A DNA stretch of 16,471 nt from an uncultured Lachnospiraceae bacterium (GCA_910580195.1 CAJTWA010000067.1:1-16471), one strand, 5' to 3'; positions 7,588 through 14,843 are shown, numbered from the stretch's first letter. Translations and numbers: made by a program. The notes: generated by a model from the sequence alone, not told the origin.

Positions 7588-8838
7588 ATGACAGTAGAAT
7601 TAATTTGTGTAGGGACAGAGCTGCTCCTAGGGAATACCGTAAATACCAATGCGGCATTTATTTCGGAGCAGTGCGCCATGCTGGGGCTGTCCATGTATTA
7701 CCAGAGCGTGGTAGGGGACAATGCCGGGCGGCTGGAGCGGCTCCTTTGCGTGGCCAAGGAGCGTTCCGACGTGGTAATCCTGTCCGGAGGCCTTGGCCCT
7801 ACCCAAGACGACCTGACAAAAGAAACTGCCGCAGAGGTTATGGGCAAGAAGTTGGTGGAGGACCCGAGGGCGAAACAGGAAATCCAAGCCTGTTTGGAGA
7901 AGTTGGGGCGCACCATCACAGAGAACAACTGGAAACAGGCCCAGGTCCCGGAAGGCTCTAAAGTACTATATAACAGCAACGGCACTGCGCCGGGGATTAT
8001 TATGGAAGAAAAGGGCACCTGCATGATTCTCCTGCCGGGCCCGCCCAATGAACTGATCCCTATGTTCGAGGAACAGGTATACCCCTACCTGCGCGCCCTG
8101 CAGCCGGAAACCATCTGCTCTAAGATGGTAAAGCTGTGCGGGATTGGGGAGAGCGCGGCGGAAACAAAGATTTTGGATTTGCTGGACAGCCAGAAGAACC
8201 CTACTGTTGCGCCCTATGCCAAGACAGGGGAAGTCCATCTGCGGGTGACTGCCAAGGCAGAGGATGAAAAAACAGCGTTATCCCTGATTGTCCCGGTGGA
8301 AGAAGAGCTGAACCGCCGGTTTGGGGACTGCGTCTATACGGACGACCCGAAAGTTACATTAGAAGAAGCGGTGGCAATGCTTTTAAAAGAGCACGGCCTT
8401 ACCGTCACCACGGCAGAATCCTGCACCGGGGGCCTGCTGGCCGGGCGGCTGGTGAATGTATCCGGCATTTCGGAGCATTTTAAGGAAGGCTATATCACCT
8501 ATTCCAATGAAGCAAAAGAAAAGCTGCTGGGCGTTTCCCATGAAACCTTAGAAACTTACGGGGCAGTCAGCCCCCAGACAGCGGCCGAGATGGCACAAGG
8601 CGGGGCAAAGGCAGCCGGGGCAGACCTCTGCGTATCCGTCACCGGGATTGCAGGGCCGGAAGGCGGAACCAAGGAAAAGCCAGTCGGCCTTGTGTATGTG
8701 GGCTGTTACTGCAAGGGAAAGGTATTCACCGAGAAAAAACAATTCAGCGGCAGCCGCAGCAAAATCAGGGAATATTCTGTGGCAAATGCGCTGACGTTCC
8801 TGCGGAAAGTGATTTTAGATGAGGCGGCAGGGAAATAA
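7588..8838 (+). CDS. cinA: CinA family protein (nicotinamide-nucleotide amidase/ADP-ribose pyrophosphatase type)
   Basis: The product is a two-domain CinA of 416 residues, a typical length. The N-terminal MoCF-like domain (about 1-165) shows VGTELLLGNTVNTN and SGGLGPTQDDLTKE; in studied members it hydrolyses ADP-ribose-type compounds. The C-terminal PncC-like domain (about 255-416) shows TTAESCTGGLLAGRLVNVSG and SVTGIAGPEGG and deamidates nicotinamide mononucleotide. Both activities are family knowledge. The ATG is preceded by GAAGGGACGG at 7571-7580. It follows pgsA as in Bacillus, but recA, usually next in that order, is absent and rsmD follows. Confidence 0.95.
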   Translation: MTVELICVGTELLLGNTVNTNAAFISEQCAMLGLSMYYQSVVGDNAGRLERLLCVAKERSDVVILSGGLGPTQDDLTKETAAEVMGKKLVEDPRAKQEIQACLEKLGRTITENNWKQAQVPEGSKVLYNSNGTAPGIIMEEKGTCMILLPGPPNELIPMFEEQVYPYLRALQPETICSKMVKLCGIGESAAETKILDLLDSQKNPTVAPYAKTGEVHLRVTAKAEDEKTALSLIVPVEEELNRRFGDCVYTDDPKVTLEEAVAMLLKEHGLTVTTAESCTGGLLAGRLVNVSGISEHFKEGYITYSNEAKEKLLGVSHETLETYGAVSPQTAAEMAQGGAKAAGADLCVSVTGIAGPEGGTKEKPVGLVYVGCYCKGKVFTEKKQFSGSRSKIREYSVANALTFLRKVILDEAAGK

Positions 8839-8906
8839 GTTCCCATGGAAATAAGGAATGTGGCAAAAGATAAGGATTTCCATGAAAATATGGATGAGGT
8901 GATTGG

Positions 8907-9482
8907 ATGAGGATTATTGCTGGGAGCGCACGGCGGCTTCCGCTCAAGACGGTGGAAGGGAAGGACACCCGGCCGACTTCAGACCGGATTAAGGAAACGC
9001 TTTTTAATATACTAAGCCCAGAGCTTCCGGGATGCAGGTTCCTTGACCTGTTTGCCGGGAGCGGGCAGATGGGGCTGGAGGCTGCCAGCCGCGGGGCAAA
9101 AGAGGTAGTATTTGTAGAAAACAGCAGGAAAGCAGCCGCCTGCATCGAAGGGAACATATCCTTTACAAAGCTTTCAGATTCCTGCACCCTCCTTGTGATG
9201 GACGCAGCGTCAGCAGTCCGGCGGATGGAAGGGCAGGAGCCATTTAGCATTATATTTATGGACCCGCCTTATAAAAAAGGGCTGGAACAGGGAATTTTAC
9301 AGGTATTGTCTGAATCCTCTTTGGTTGGGAAGGATACGGCAGTCATCGTAGAGTCATCATTAGATACTGATTTTTCCTTCGCAGGGGAATTGGGCTATCA
9401 GGTTACTAGGGAAAAAACGTATAAAACCAATAAACATGTATTTCTGCATTTGGAACGGCAATGCAGCGGGGGAAACAGATGA
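8907..9482 (+). CDS. rsmD: 16S rRNA (guanine(966)-N(2))-methyltransferase RsmD
   Basis: RsmD methylates N2 of G966 of 16S rRNA in the small subunit. The 191-residue product begins MRIIAGSARRLPL and has the typical TRPTSDRIKETLFNIL. The SAM-binding motif is FLDLFAGSGQMGLEA at 45-59, and the catalytic DPPY is at 119-122. The ATG is just downstream of an extended ribosome binding site, GAGGTGATT. The 68-base gap after cinA has an 8-bp inverted repeat (ATGGAAAT at 8845, ATTTCCAT at 8876) but no convincing promoter or terminator. The last bases overlap the coaD start, suggesting coupled translation. Confidence 0.95.
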   Translation: MRIIAGSARRLPLKTVEGKDTRPTSDRIKETLFNILSPELPGCRFLDLFAGSGQMGLEAASRGAKEVVFVENSRKAAACIEGNISFTKLSDSCTLLVMDAASAVRRMEGQEPFSIIFMDPPYKKGLEQGILQVLSESSLVGKDTAVIVESSLDTDFSFAGELGYQVTREKTYKTNKHVFLHLERQCSGGNR

Positions 9483-9961
9483 AAAGAGCAATTTATCCGG
9501 GCAGCTTTGACCCGGTAACCTTTGGGCACATTGATATGATTGAGCGTTCTGCTAAGATTGTGGACGAGCTGGTTGTGGCAATTTTGGTTAATAGTGCAAA
9601 AAATCCGTTGTTTTCTGTAGAGGAACGTGTTAGTATGTTAGGAGAGATAACAGGCCATGTCCCAAATATCAGGATTATGTCTTTCCATGGCCTCCTGATA
9701 GACTTTGCGCAGGAAGTGGACGCCTCCATTATTGTGCGGGGGCTGCGGGCGGTGACGGATTTCGAATATGAACTGCAGATTGCCCAGACAAACCGGATTG
9801 TAAACGATAGGATTGACACGGTATTTTTAACCACCAGTTTGGAATATGCCTACTTAAGCTCAACGATTGTCAAAGAGGTTGCTTCTTATGGAGGGGATAT
9901 TTCCCATTTTGTGCCAGAGCAGCTAATTGATCGAATTTATGCAAAATTTAGCCGAAAATAA
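9479..9961 (+). CDS. coaD: Phosphopantetheine adenylyltransferase
   Basis: CoaD transfers AMP to 4'-phosphopantetheine, the penultimate step of coenzyme A synthesis; it is normally a cytoplasmic hexamer. The nucleotidyltransferase motif TFGH is at residues 14-17 within YPGSFDPVTFGHIDM, and the C-terminal motif is present as LSSTIVKEVA. The 160-residue length is standard. The ATG at 9479 overlaps the rsmD stop in an ATGA arrangement and follows a GGGGG ribosome binding site at 9468-9472; a start at 9461 would add six residues before the conserved MKRAIYPGSF. The rsmD-coaD pairing is conserved in Firmicutes. Confidence 0.96.
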   Translation: MKRAIYPGSFDPVTFGHIDMIERSAKIVDELVVAILVNSAKNPLFSVEERVSMLGEITGHVPNIRIMSFHGLLIDFAQEVDASIIVRGLRAVTDFEYELQIAQTNRIVNDRIDTVFLTTSLEYAYLSSTIVKEVASYGGDISHFVPEQLIDRIYAKFSRK

Positions 9962-9976
9962 GGAGCGTTACATAAT

Positions 9977-10588
9977 ATGAATAACAAGATTGAGCAGATT
10001 ATTGGTGAAATCGAAGACTATATTGAAAGCTGTAAATATCAGTCTTTTTCCAATACAAAGATTATCGTAAATAAAGATGAGCTGGAGGATCTGCTTTCAG
10101 AGCTCCGGAGGAAGACGCCGGATGAAATCAAACGTTACCAAAGGATGATTAGCAATAAGGAGGCAATTTTGGCAGACGCCCAAGCCAAGGCGGACGCCAT
10201 CATTGCCCAAGCCGAGGTGCAGACCACGGAGCTAATCAGCGAGCACCAGATTATGCAGCAAGCCTATGCCCAAGCCAACGAGGTCGTCATGCTTGCCACC
10301 AACCAAGCCCAAGAGATCATTGACAACGCCACTGCGGACGCCAACAATATCCGCCTAGGGGCAATCCAGTATACCGACAACGTACTGAAAAGCCTAGAGG
10401 ACATCATCGGCCATGCCATGGAAACCACCAAGGCAAGGTCTGACAACCTCATCAGCTCCCTGCAAGGCTGTTATGACATTGTCATTTCCAACCGGGCGGA
10501 GCTTGCCCCAGACGGCGCAGCCCCGGAAGGGGATTCCCCGGAACCGGAGGCAAAGCCCGGGCAGGAGCTGCAAGTGACGGAAATTTAA
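9977..10588 (+). CDS. Coiled-coil protein of unknown function, coaD-linked
   Basis: This 203-residue soluble protein has a short conserved-looking N-terminus (IGEIEDYIESCKYQSFSNTK). A long alanine- and glutamine-rich coiled coil follows from about 45 to 165 (for example ADAQAKADAIIAQAE), and then a flexible Pro/Glu-rich tail from about 173. There is no transmembrane segment, signal peptide or nucleotide-binding motif, although relatives are sometimes labelled ATPase or V-type ATPase subunit H because of the coil. The coil recalls DivIVA-like scaffolds, but the N-terminus is not clearly DivIVA; that comparison is inference. It follows coaD after 15 bases with AGGAG, so it is probably co-transcribed. 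It converges on ylbJ across the 10589-10804 spacer. Confidence 0.8.
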   Translation: MNNKIEQIIGEIEDYIESCKYQSFSNTKIIVNKDELEDLLSELRRKTPDEIKRYQRMISNKEAILADAQAKADAIIAQAEVQTTELISEHQIMQQAYAQANEVVMLATNQAQEIIDNATADANNIRLGAIQYTDNVLKSLEDIIGHAMETTKARSDNLISSLQGCYDIVISNRAELAPDGAAPEGDSPEPEAKPGQELQVTEI

Positions 10589-10613
10589 TCCCTGTAACAT
10601 AGGCATACCCCCA

Positions 10614-10675
10614 ATGCCAAATATCCTGCATGGTTTCCATCCTTTGCAGGGCTGGAAAGATATGTTTACCGGCAT
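10614..10675. other. Imperfect palindrome in the convergent spacer
   Basis: ATGCC at 10614 pairs with GGCAT at 10671, AAATATC with the GATATGTTT side, and CCTGCA (10625-10630) with TGCAGG (10645-10650). Together they form a broken hairpin after the coiled-coil gene. No T-run follows, so a classical intrinsic terminator is not supported. Confidence 0.35.
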
Positions 10676-10691
10676 ACGGGAGAAATCTTGT

Positions 10692-10833
10692 GCGCTTATC
10701 CGGCATGGATTCAGCAAAGGACAGGAGTGCAAGGGAAAGCGCTTATCCCGCGTGGATTCAGCAAGGGACAAGAGCGCAAGGGAAAGCGCTTATCCGGCAT
10801 GGATTCAGCAAAGGAACAGGAGTGCAAGGGAAA
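10692..10833. repeat. Tandem array, 3 x 47 bp, covering the 3' end of ylbJ
   Basis: Units begin GCGCTTATCC at 10692, 10739 and 10786; the first two are 47 bases and the third 48. Units 1 and 3 are nearly identical, and unit 2 differs at several positions. The third unit contains the ylbJ stop codon (minus-strand TGA at 10807-10805) and its last codons, so the array is a tandem triplication of the ylbJ gene end plus about 20 downstream bases. Reading frames through the array on the plus strand are repeat artefacts. Confidence 0.9.
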
Positions 10834-11731
10834 AAGCACAGGCTGTTTGGAATACTTTCATCAGGAAATAAGGTACCATAGAGAACCCACATTCTTTTAC
10901 CATGGACGCTGTCTGGGCGAACCCGGATAGTCCGCCAAATGCGGTGTAAGCCATCAGCAAAGGGTAAGCTGCCTGAAATTCCATTCCCTGCCTTGCAGTA
11001 TAGGCAATGCCGTTTGTGATTTCCGTGAACCCAACCAAGATAGAGGTGAAGGCCGGGTTTGGTACGGGGAGCAGCATGGCCATCTGAGCCAAAATTGCAA
11101 AAATAATAATATAGCCGCCCAGCTTCGCCAATGTTTCAAACCCGTTCATAATGCCGGCATCTATGATTTGGAAACTCATGGATGTCGTTTTTTCCGTTTT
11201 CTGGGAAAGGGCAGCATGTTCCGGTGAGGAAAAATCCCGGTTCCGGTTCAGCAGCATGTAGAGGATGAGGGGCGGGGCATAGAGGATCAGGTAGGTCTGG
11301 ATTTTTAAGTCCGGCCGCCCAAGGCTTTCGTTTAAAAGGAAGCTGGCGATAAACATAGGGCTGATATTATTGCAGACGCAGAACAGCCGCTGCCCTTCCT
11401 CCCACGTCATTTTCCCTGACTTTACCAAATCTGCCGTAATTTTGCTGCCCATGGGGAACCCGAACAGCAGCCCAGCCACTAATGGGTAAATGCCCGCGCT
11501 GCTGACAGGGAACACATGCTTTACGGCCCGGTGCAGGTACCCCGCCAGCCCATCCAGAATCCCGGACTGGATGAAGATATAGGAAAGGATGGAAAATGGC
11601 AAAAGCGTCGGCAGCATGTTCCGGTACCAGAGGTCCAGCCCCAAAGCAGCGGCCTTTACGGCGTCTTCCGGGAATAGGAGGATATAAAGTAAAAAACCTA
11701 GCAAAATAAATATGTACATGATTTTTTTCAT
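10805..11731 (-). CDS. ylbJ: YlbJ-like sporulation integral membrane protein (nucleoside recognition/Gate family)
   Basis: The 308-residue polytopic membrane protein has an N-terminal helix (YIFILLGFLLYILLFPED), then LWYRNMLPTLLPFSILSYIF and AGLLFGFPMGSKITADLVKSG, and a second similar half with AYTAFGGLSGFAQTASM. These are features of the nucleoside-recognition (Gate) fold of YlbJ, which in Bacillus subtilis (SpoVV) is needed for dipicolinic acid transport into the forespore. It is shorter than B. subtilis YlbJ (about 408), so the assignment is to the family. Its position near rsmD-coaD matches Bacillus synteny. No Shine-Dalgarno is visible before the ATG; a SigmaE-like promoter lies directly upstream. 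Its last codons lie in a tandem array. A different Gate-family role remains possible. Confidence 0.8.
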   Translation of the reverse strand: MKKIMYIFILLGFLLYILLFPEDAVKAAALGLDLWYRNMLPTLLPFSILSYIFIQSGILDGLAGYLHRAVKHVFPVSSAGIYPLVAGLLFGFPMGSKITADLVKSGKMTWEEGQRLFCVCNNISPMFIASFLLNESLGRPDLKIQTYLILYAPPLILYMLLNRNRDFSSPEHAALSQKTEKTTSMSFQIIDAGIMNGFETLAKLGGYIIIFAILAQMAMLLPVPNPAFTSILVGFTEITNGIAYTARQGMEFQAAYPLLMAYTAFGGLSGFAQTASMVKECGFSMVPYFLMKVFQTACAFSLALLFLC

Positions 11732-11736
11732 AGTTC

Positions 11737-11762
11737 ATTTTATGAGCCGGATGGATAAATAT
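11737..11762 (-). promoter_or_regulatory. Possible SigmaE-type promoter of ylbJ
   Basis: Read on the minus strand, ATATT (11762-11758), a 13-base spacer and CATAAAAT (11744-11737) resemble the sporulation SigmaE consensus (ATATT, then CATACAMT about 14 bases on). B. subtilis ylbJ is known to be SigmaE-controlled. Predicted transcription would start at or next to the ATG at 11731, implying a leaderless message or a slightly later start (Met5). That closeness is the main reason for doubt. Confidence 0.4.
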
Positions 11763-11853
11763 ACCAAAACAAACAGGAATTGGCTCCGTGGAACTGGCAG
11801 CATGTTCCATTGCAGCGAAAGCCAGAGCAAAAGGAAAGGAATAGGTGACAAGA

Positions 11854-13305
11854 ATGGGAATTTGTGAAAATTTAGAGCCTAAGAGGGTATTTTTCTATTT
11901 TGAGGAAATCTGCGGGATTCCCCATGGTTCCGGGAACACAAAGGCAATCAGCGATTACTGCGTGTCCTTTGCAAAAGCGCATAACTTAAAATGGGTGCAG
12001 GATGAAAGCAACAACATCATCATTTTCAAGGATGGCTCCAAAGGGTATGAAAACTCCGAGCCCATCATCATCCAAGGCCATCTGGACATGGTATGTGAAA
12101 AGGAAAGCCATGTGGACATTGATTTTGAAAAGGATGGGCTTAAGCTTTTCATTGACGGGGATTTCCTCCGGGCACAGGGGACGACACTTGGCGGGGATGA
12201 CGGGATTGCCGTCGCCTATGCCCTTGCGCTGTTAGAGGACGGGAGCTTAGAGCACCCGCCGCTGGAGATTGTCCTTACGGTAGACGAGGAAACAGGGCTT
12301 CTGGGGGCAAAGTCCATTGACCTGTCCGTGCTGAAAGGCCGGAAATTATTGAATATTGATTCCGACGAGGAAGGGGTTTTCCTGACAAGCTGCGCCGGGG
12401 GCCTGCGGGCAGACTGCCAAATCCCCGTTTCGTGGGCAGCAGCGGAGGGCACGGCTTATGAGATAACGGTGTCCGGGCTCCTTGGAGGCCATTCCGGCGG
12501 GGAAATCCACAAAGAGCGTGGGAATGGCGTGATGCTTTTAGGCCGTGCCTTGTATGAATTGGGGCAGGAGATTAACTATTCCTTGGCATCCCTTTCCGGC
12601 GGCCTGAAAGACAATGCCATCCCAAGGGAGGCAAGGGCGGTCCTCCTTCTGCCGCAGGAAGATGACGGGCAGCTTCTGCTTTCGAAAACGGATGATATCT
12701 GCAAAACATTGAAAAACGAGTACCGCAGTTCCGACCCCGGGCTGGAAATCTGCTGCAGAAAGCTGGCAGAAAGCCCCGAAGAAGCAGTGGACGGCATTTC
12801 CCTGACGAAAATCCTATTCCTGCTGCGCACCATGCCTTGGGGCGTCCAGCATATGAGCACGGAAATCGAAGGGCTGGTGGAAACATCCCTGAATCCGGGC
12901 ATTATGAAGCTGGAAGAGGATGCATTTACCTTGTGCTTTGCCATCCGCAGCAGCGTCACCAGCCGGAAATATGAATTAGCCAGCCGCCTTGCCTTTATCA
13001 CAGAATTTTTTGGCGGCGAGGTGGGCATCCATGGGGATTACCCTGCATGGGAATACCGGGCCAAATCCTCCATGCGGAACTTGATGGCGGGCACTTACCG
13101 GGAGCTGTTCCAAGAGGAGCCTAGGCTGGAAGCCATCCATGCTGGGCTGGAATGTGGGATTTTCTCCGGGAAAATTGAAAATCTGGACTGCATTTCCTTT
13201 GGCCCGGATAATTTTGACATCCATACCCCGCAGGAACGCTTAAGCATTTCCTCTACGGAAAAAGTCTGGAAACTGCTGCTGGAGTTCTTAAAACGCTCAA
13301 AATAG
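11854..13305 (+). CDS. pepD: Aminoacyl-histidine dipeptidase (M20 family, PepD)
   Basis: This cytoplasmic zinc dipeptidase cleaves Xaa-His and other dipeptides. From the start at 11854 it is 483 residues, the usual PepD length. Metal ligands and catalytic residues are present: GHLDMV (His76, Asp78), TLGGDDG (Asp115/116) and DEETGLLGA (Glu145/146). The dimerisation domain interrupts the peptidase fold after about residue 200. ATG 11854 is preferred because AGGTGA at 11843-11848 is at good spacing and the product starts MGICENLEPKRVFFYFEEIC; GTG at 11845 would add three residues. It is divergent from ylbJ. Its final codons and TAG stop are the first unit of a 47-bp tandem array. Confidence 0.94.
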   Translation: MGICENLEPKRVFFYFEEICGIPHGSGNTKAISDYCVSFAKAHNLKWVQDESNNIIIFKDGSKGYENSEPIIIQGHLDMVCEKESHVDIDFEKDGLKLFIDGDFLRAQGTTLGGDDGIAVAYALALLEDGSLEHPPLEIVLTVDEETGLLGAKSIDLSVLKGRKLLNIDSDEEGVFLTSCAGGLRADCQIPVSWAAAEGTAYEITVSGLLGGHSGGEIHKERGNGVMLLGRALYELGQEINYSLASLSGGLKDNAIPREARAVLLLPQEDDGQLLLSKTDDICKTLKNEYRSSDPGLEICCRKLAESPEEAVDGISLTKILFLLRTMPWGVQHMSTEIEGLVETSLNPGIMKLEEDAFTLCFAIRSSVTSRKYELASRLAFITEFFGGEVGIHGDYPAWEYRAKSSMRNLMAGTYRELFQEEPRLEAIHAGLECGIFSGKIENLDCISFGPDNFDIHTPQERLSISSTEKVWKLLLEFLKRSK

Positions 13306-13416
13306 CGGGAACCCCAAAATTCCTGCTGGAGCTCTCAAAATGTTCAAAATAGCGGGAACCTCAAAATTGCTGCTGGAGTCCTTAAAATGTTCAAAATAGC
13401 GGGGAACCTTAAATTC
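13276..13416. repeat. Tandem array, 3 x 47 bp, covering the 3' end of pepD
   Basis: Units begin CTGCTGGAG at 13276, 13323 and 13370, exactly 47 bases apart. Unit 1 is the last nine sense codons of pepD, its TAG and 17 following bases. Units 2 and 3 repeat this with mostly C/T differences, each retaining the sequence CAAAATAGCGG. Each unit carries a hairpin candidate after the stop; the clearest is AGCGGGAA with TTCCTGCT (13304-13327, one G-T pair), without a U-tract. A fourth unit is not present beyond CTG. Confidence 0.92.
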
Positions 13417-13494
13417 CTGAAAGGCAGGATTAATGGCTGCTGTTTTTGCATATACATTCTATTGATGATGAAATTGTGTAATAAAGGAATTTTC

Positions 13495-14334
13495 ATGAAA
13501 AAACAGTTATGGATATGCTTATCAGCCCTTGCTGCCATGGTCTGCTTCATTGTTTCCCTTACGGGCAATTTACAGCAGGCAGCCAAGGTTGCCCGTATTT
13601 TGGAAGGGAATGACACCAAAGAACTCCTGCGCCAGCAGGAAATCCCAGCAGAACACCTTGAGTCCTTTTGCAGCTATGAACAGGATTCTGGCTATTCCAG
13701 ATACGATTACCTCCTTGGCTACCTTGCTACCGGGGACAGCGGGCAGCGGGAATTGGAGGATTACTTGGACCTGCTCTACGAATACCAAGCCCCCAAAGCC
13801 CGGGAACTGGCAAAGGCAGAACAGGCTATCTGGGAGGACATTGCCTATTTCCCCATCCCTTTGTCCGGAAAGGACAGCACGTTGGAAACCTCTTTTGAAA
13901 ATTCATGGATGTTCGACCGCAGCTTCGGCGGGAACCGGGGGCACGAAGGGACGGACATTATGGCCTCCTTTAACCAGCGGGGGCATTACCCGGTTGTCAG
14001 CATCACAGATGGGGTTGTGGAAAAAGTAGGCTGGCTGAAGCTGGGCGGCTACCGGATTGGAATCCGCGCCCCCAGCGGCGGGTATTTCTACTATGCGCAC
14101 CTCTATGACTATGCAGAGGAATTCGAGGAAGGGGATGAGGTAAAGGCAGGGGAACTGCTCGGGTTCATGGGGGACAGCGGGTATGGGGAAGAAGAAGGGA
14201 CGGTAGGGAAGTTCGCGGTGCATTTGCATTTGGGGATTTATATTGAAGATGGGAAGGGGGAAGAGGTTAGCGTGAACCCCTATTGGGTGCTGAAGTGGCT
14301 GGAGGGGAGGAGGCTGAAATACCAGTATTCGTGA
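13495..14334 (+). CDS. Membrane-anchored M23 (LytM-type) metallopeptidase
   Basis: The 279-residue protein has an N-terminal signal-anchor (about 4-24, LWICLSALAAMVCFIVSLTG), a linker domain of unknown type to about 135, and a C-terminal M23 peptidase domain. Zinc and catalytic residues are all present: HEGTD (His150, Asp154), YYAHLY (His202) and HLHLG (His243, His245). It is therefore likely an active extracytoplasmic peptidoglycan endopeptidase. ATG 13495 is chosen because AAAGGA at 13483-13488 precedes it and a signal sequence follows at once; the same frame is open upstream to the pepD stop, but those codons cover repeat sequence. Substrate bond and role (growth, sporulation) cannot be told. 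Confidence 0.85.
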   Translation: MKKQLWICLSALAAMVCFIVSLTGNLQQAAKVARILEGNDTKELLRQQEIPAEHLESFCSYEQDSGYSRYDYLLGYLATGDSGQRELEDYLDLLYEYQAPKARELAKAEQAIWEDIAYFPIPLSGKDSTLETSFENSWMFDRSFGGNRGHEGTDIMASFNQRGHYPVVSITDGVVEKVGWLKLGGYRIGIRAPSGGYFYYAHLYDYAEEFEEGDEVKAGELLGFMGDSGYGEEEGTVGKFAVHLHLGIYIEDGKGEEVSVNPYWVLKWLEGRRLKYQYS

Positions 14335-14360
14335 GGTTGGGGCTGGCTGGCGAGGGGGAC
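14335..14360. other. G-rich flank of element A
   Basis: A short G-rich stretch (GGTTGGGGCTGGCTGGCGAG) lies between the M23 stop and the left arm. The corresponding outer flank of element C (73-110) is likewise G-rich on the strand reading toward its arm, so this flank may belong to the repeat family. No gene is present in 14335-14843; the stretch is almost entirely repeat elements plus the leader of the next gene. Confidence 0.4.
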
Positions 14361-14701
14361 GCAGTTCTGGGCAGGCGCCCCTCCCCTGCAAACGGGACAA
14401 CATTCCGGTGAACTAACTGCTAACTCCGACTACGGAAGAATCCAAAAATAGCTTTCCCACCTTGCTTGTCTATTCCTCCGGTTGCACAGGGCAAAAATAC
14501 TCAACATAGCCCACTATGCCTCCGTTTTTTGCCCTGCACACCCGAAGAAATATCCAGCGCAATTTGGCAAAGCTATTTTTGGATTCTTCCTCGGGATTTC
14601 AGGAAAGCCTTCATCCCTAAGTCTGCGTAAGCAGTGGATTTCACCTCCATTAAGGGCGTCCCTATATGGTTTGCAGGGGAGGGGCGCCTGCCCAGAACTG
14701 C
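14361..14701 (-). repeat. Structured repeat element A (inverted copy, interrupted)
   Basis: A perfect 33-bp inverted repeat closes the element (14361-14393 with 14669-14701). Inside, 14410-14432 matches the complement of bases 2-24 of the window, and 14591-14656 matches the complement of about 16332-16393 with few changes. Element A is therefore the same as element B but reversed. A 157-bp insert (14434-14590) splits it; without that insert it would be 184 bp, close to the 181 bp of B. There is no coding capacity. Confidence 0.88.
14434..14590. mobile_element. MITE-like palindromic insert within element A
   Basis: The ends are perfect 22-bp inverted repeats (14434-14455 and 14569-14590), starting GGAAGAATCC. 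Inside are a second 11-bp pair, CAGGGCAAAAA (14487-14497) with TTTTTGCCCTG (14526-14536), and a central hairpin CATAG-CCCA-CTATG (14505-14518). The parts between also pair imperfectly, so the whole 157 bp can fold as one long hairpin. It is missing from the equivalent site in element B (between 16393 and 16394). No clear target duplication is visible and it encodes no protein, so any transposase would have to act in trans. Confidence 0.75.
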
Positions 14702-14804
14702 TGGATATCGGCGGCGGAAGGTAGGTGTAGGTTTGCTCCGTCTTCATTTTTTATCATTTTTTTTCGGAAAATAAGATATAAAGGTATGAAAAGGGGGATG
14801 AATA

Positions 14805-14813
14805 TGTTATATT
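14805..14813 (+). promoter_or_regulatory. Extended -10 promoter of the ATPase gene
   Basis: TGT-TATATT at 14805-14813 fits an extended -10 element; the -35 region (about 14785-14790, TATGAA) is poor. AAGGGG at 14831-14836 precedes the ATG at 14844 by seven bases. T-rich runs at 14747-14764 lie upstream. Confidence 0.45.
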
Positions 14814-14843
14814 AGGCATATAAGCTGGAAAAGGGGTGCTATT

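Noticed and set aside
10692..10833. CRISPR-like array
   Set aside because: The units are contiguous 47-bp tandem copies with no unique spacers, and no cas genes are near.
10614..10930. Overlapping plus-strand frames of 80-85 codons encoding repeated RHGFSKGQE-like peptides
   Set aside because: They arise from the 47-bp tandem array read in three frames and run antisense into ylbJ; no ribosome binding site.
11210..11812. The 13-mer GGCAGCATGTTCC occurring three times in and just upstream of ylbJ
   Set aside because: Two copies are coding in different frames and the third is in the spacer; no regular spacing or symmetry, so probably chance.
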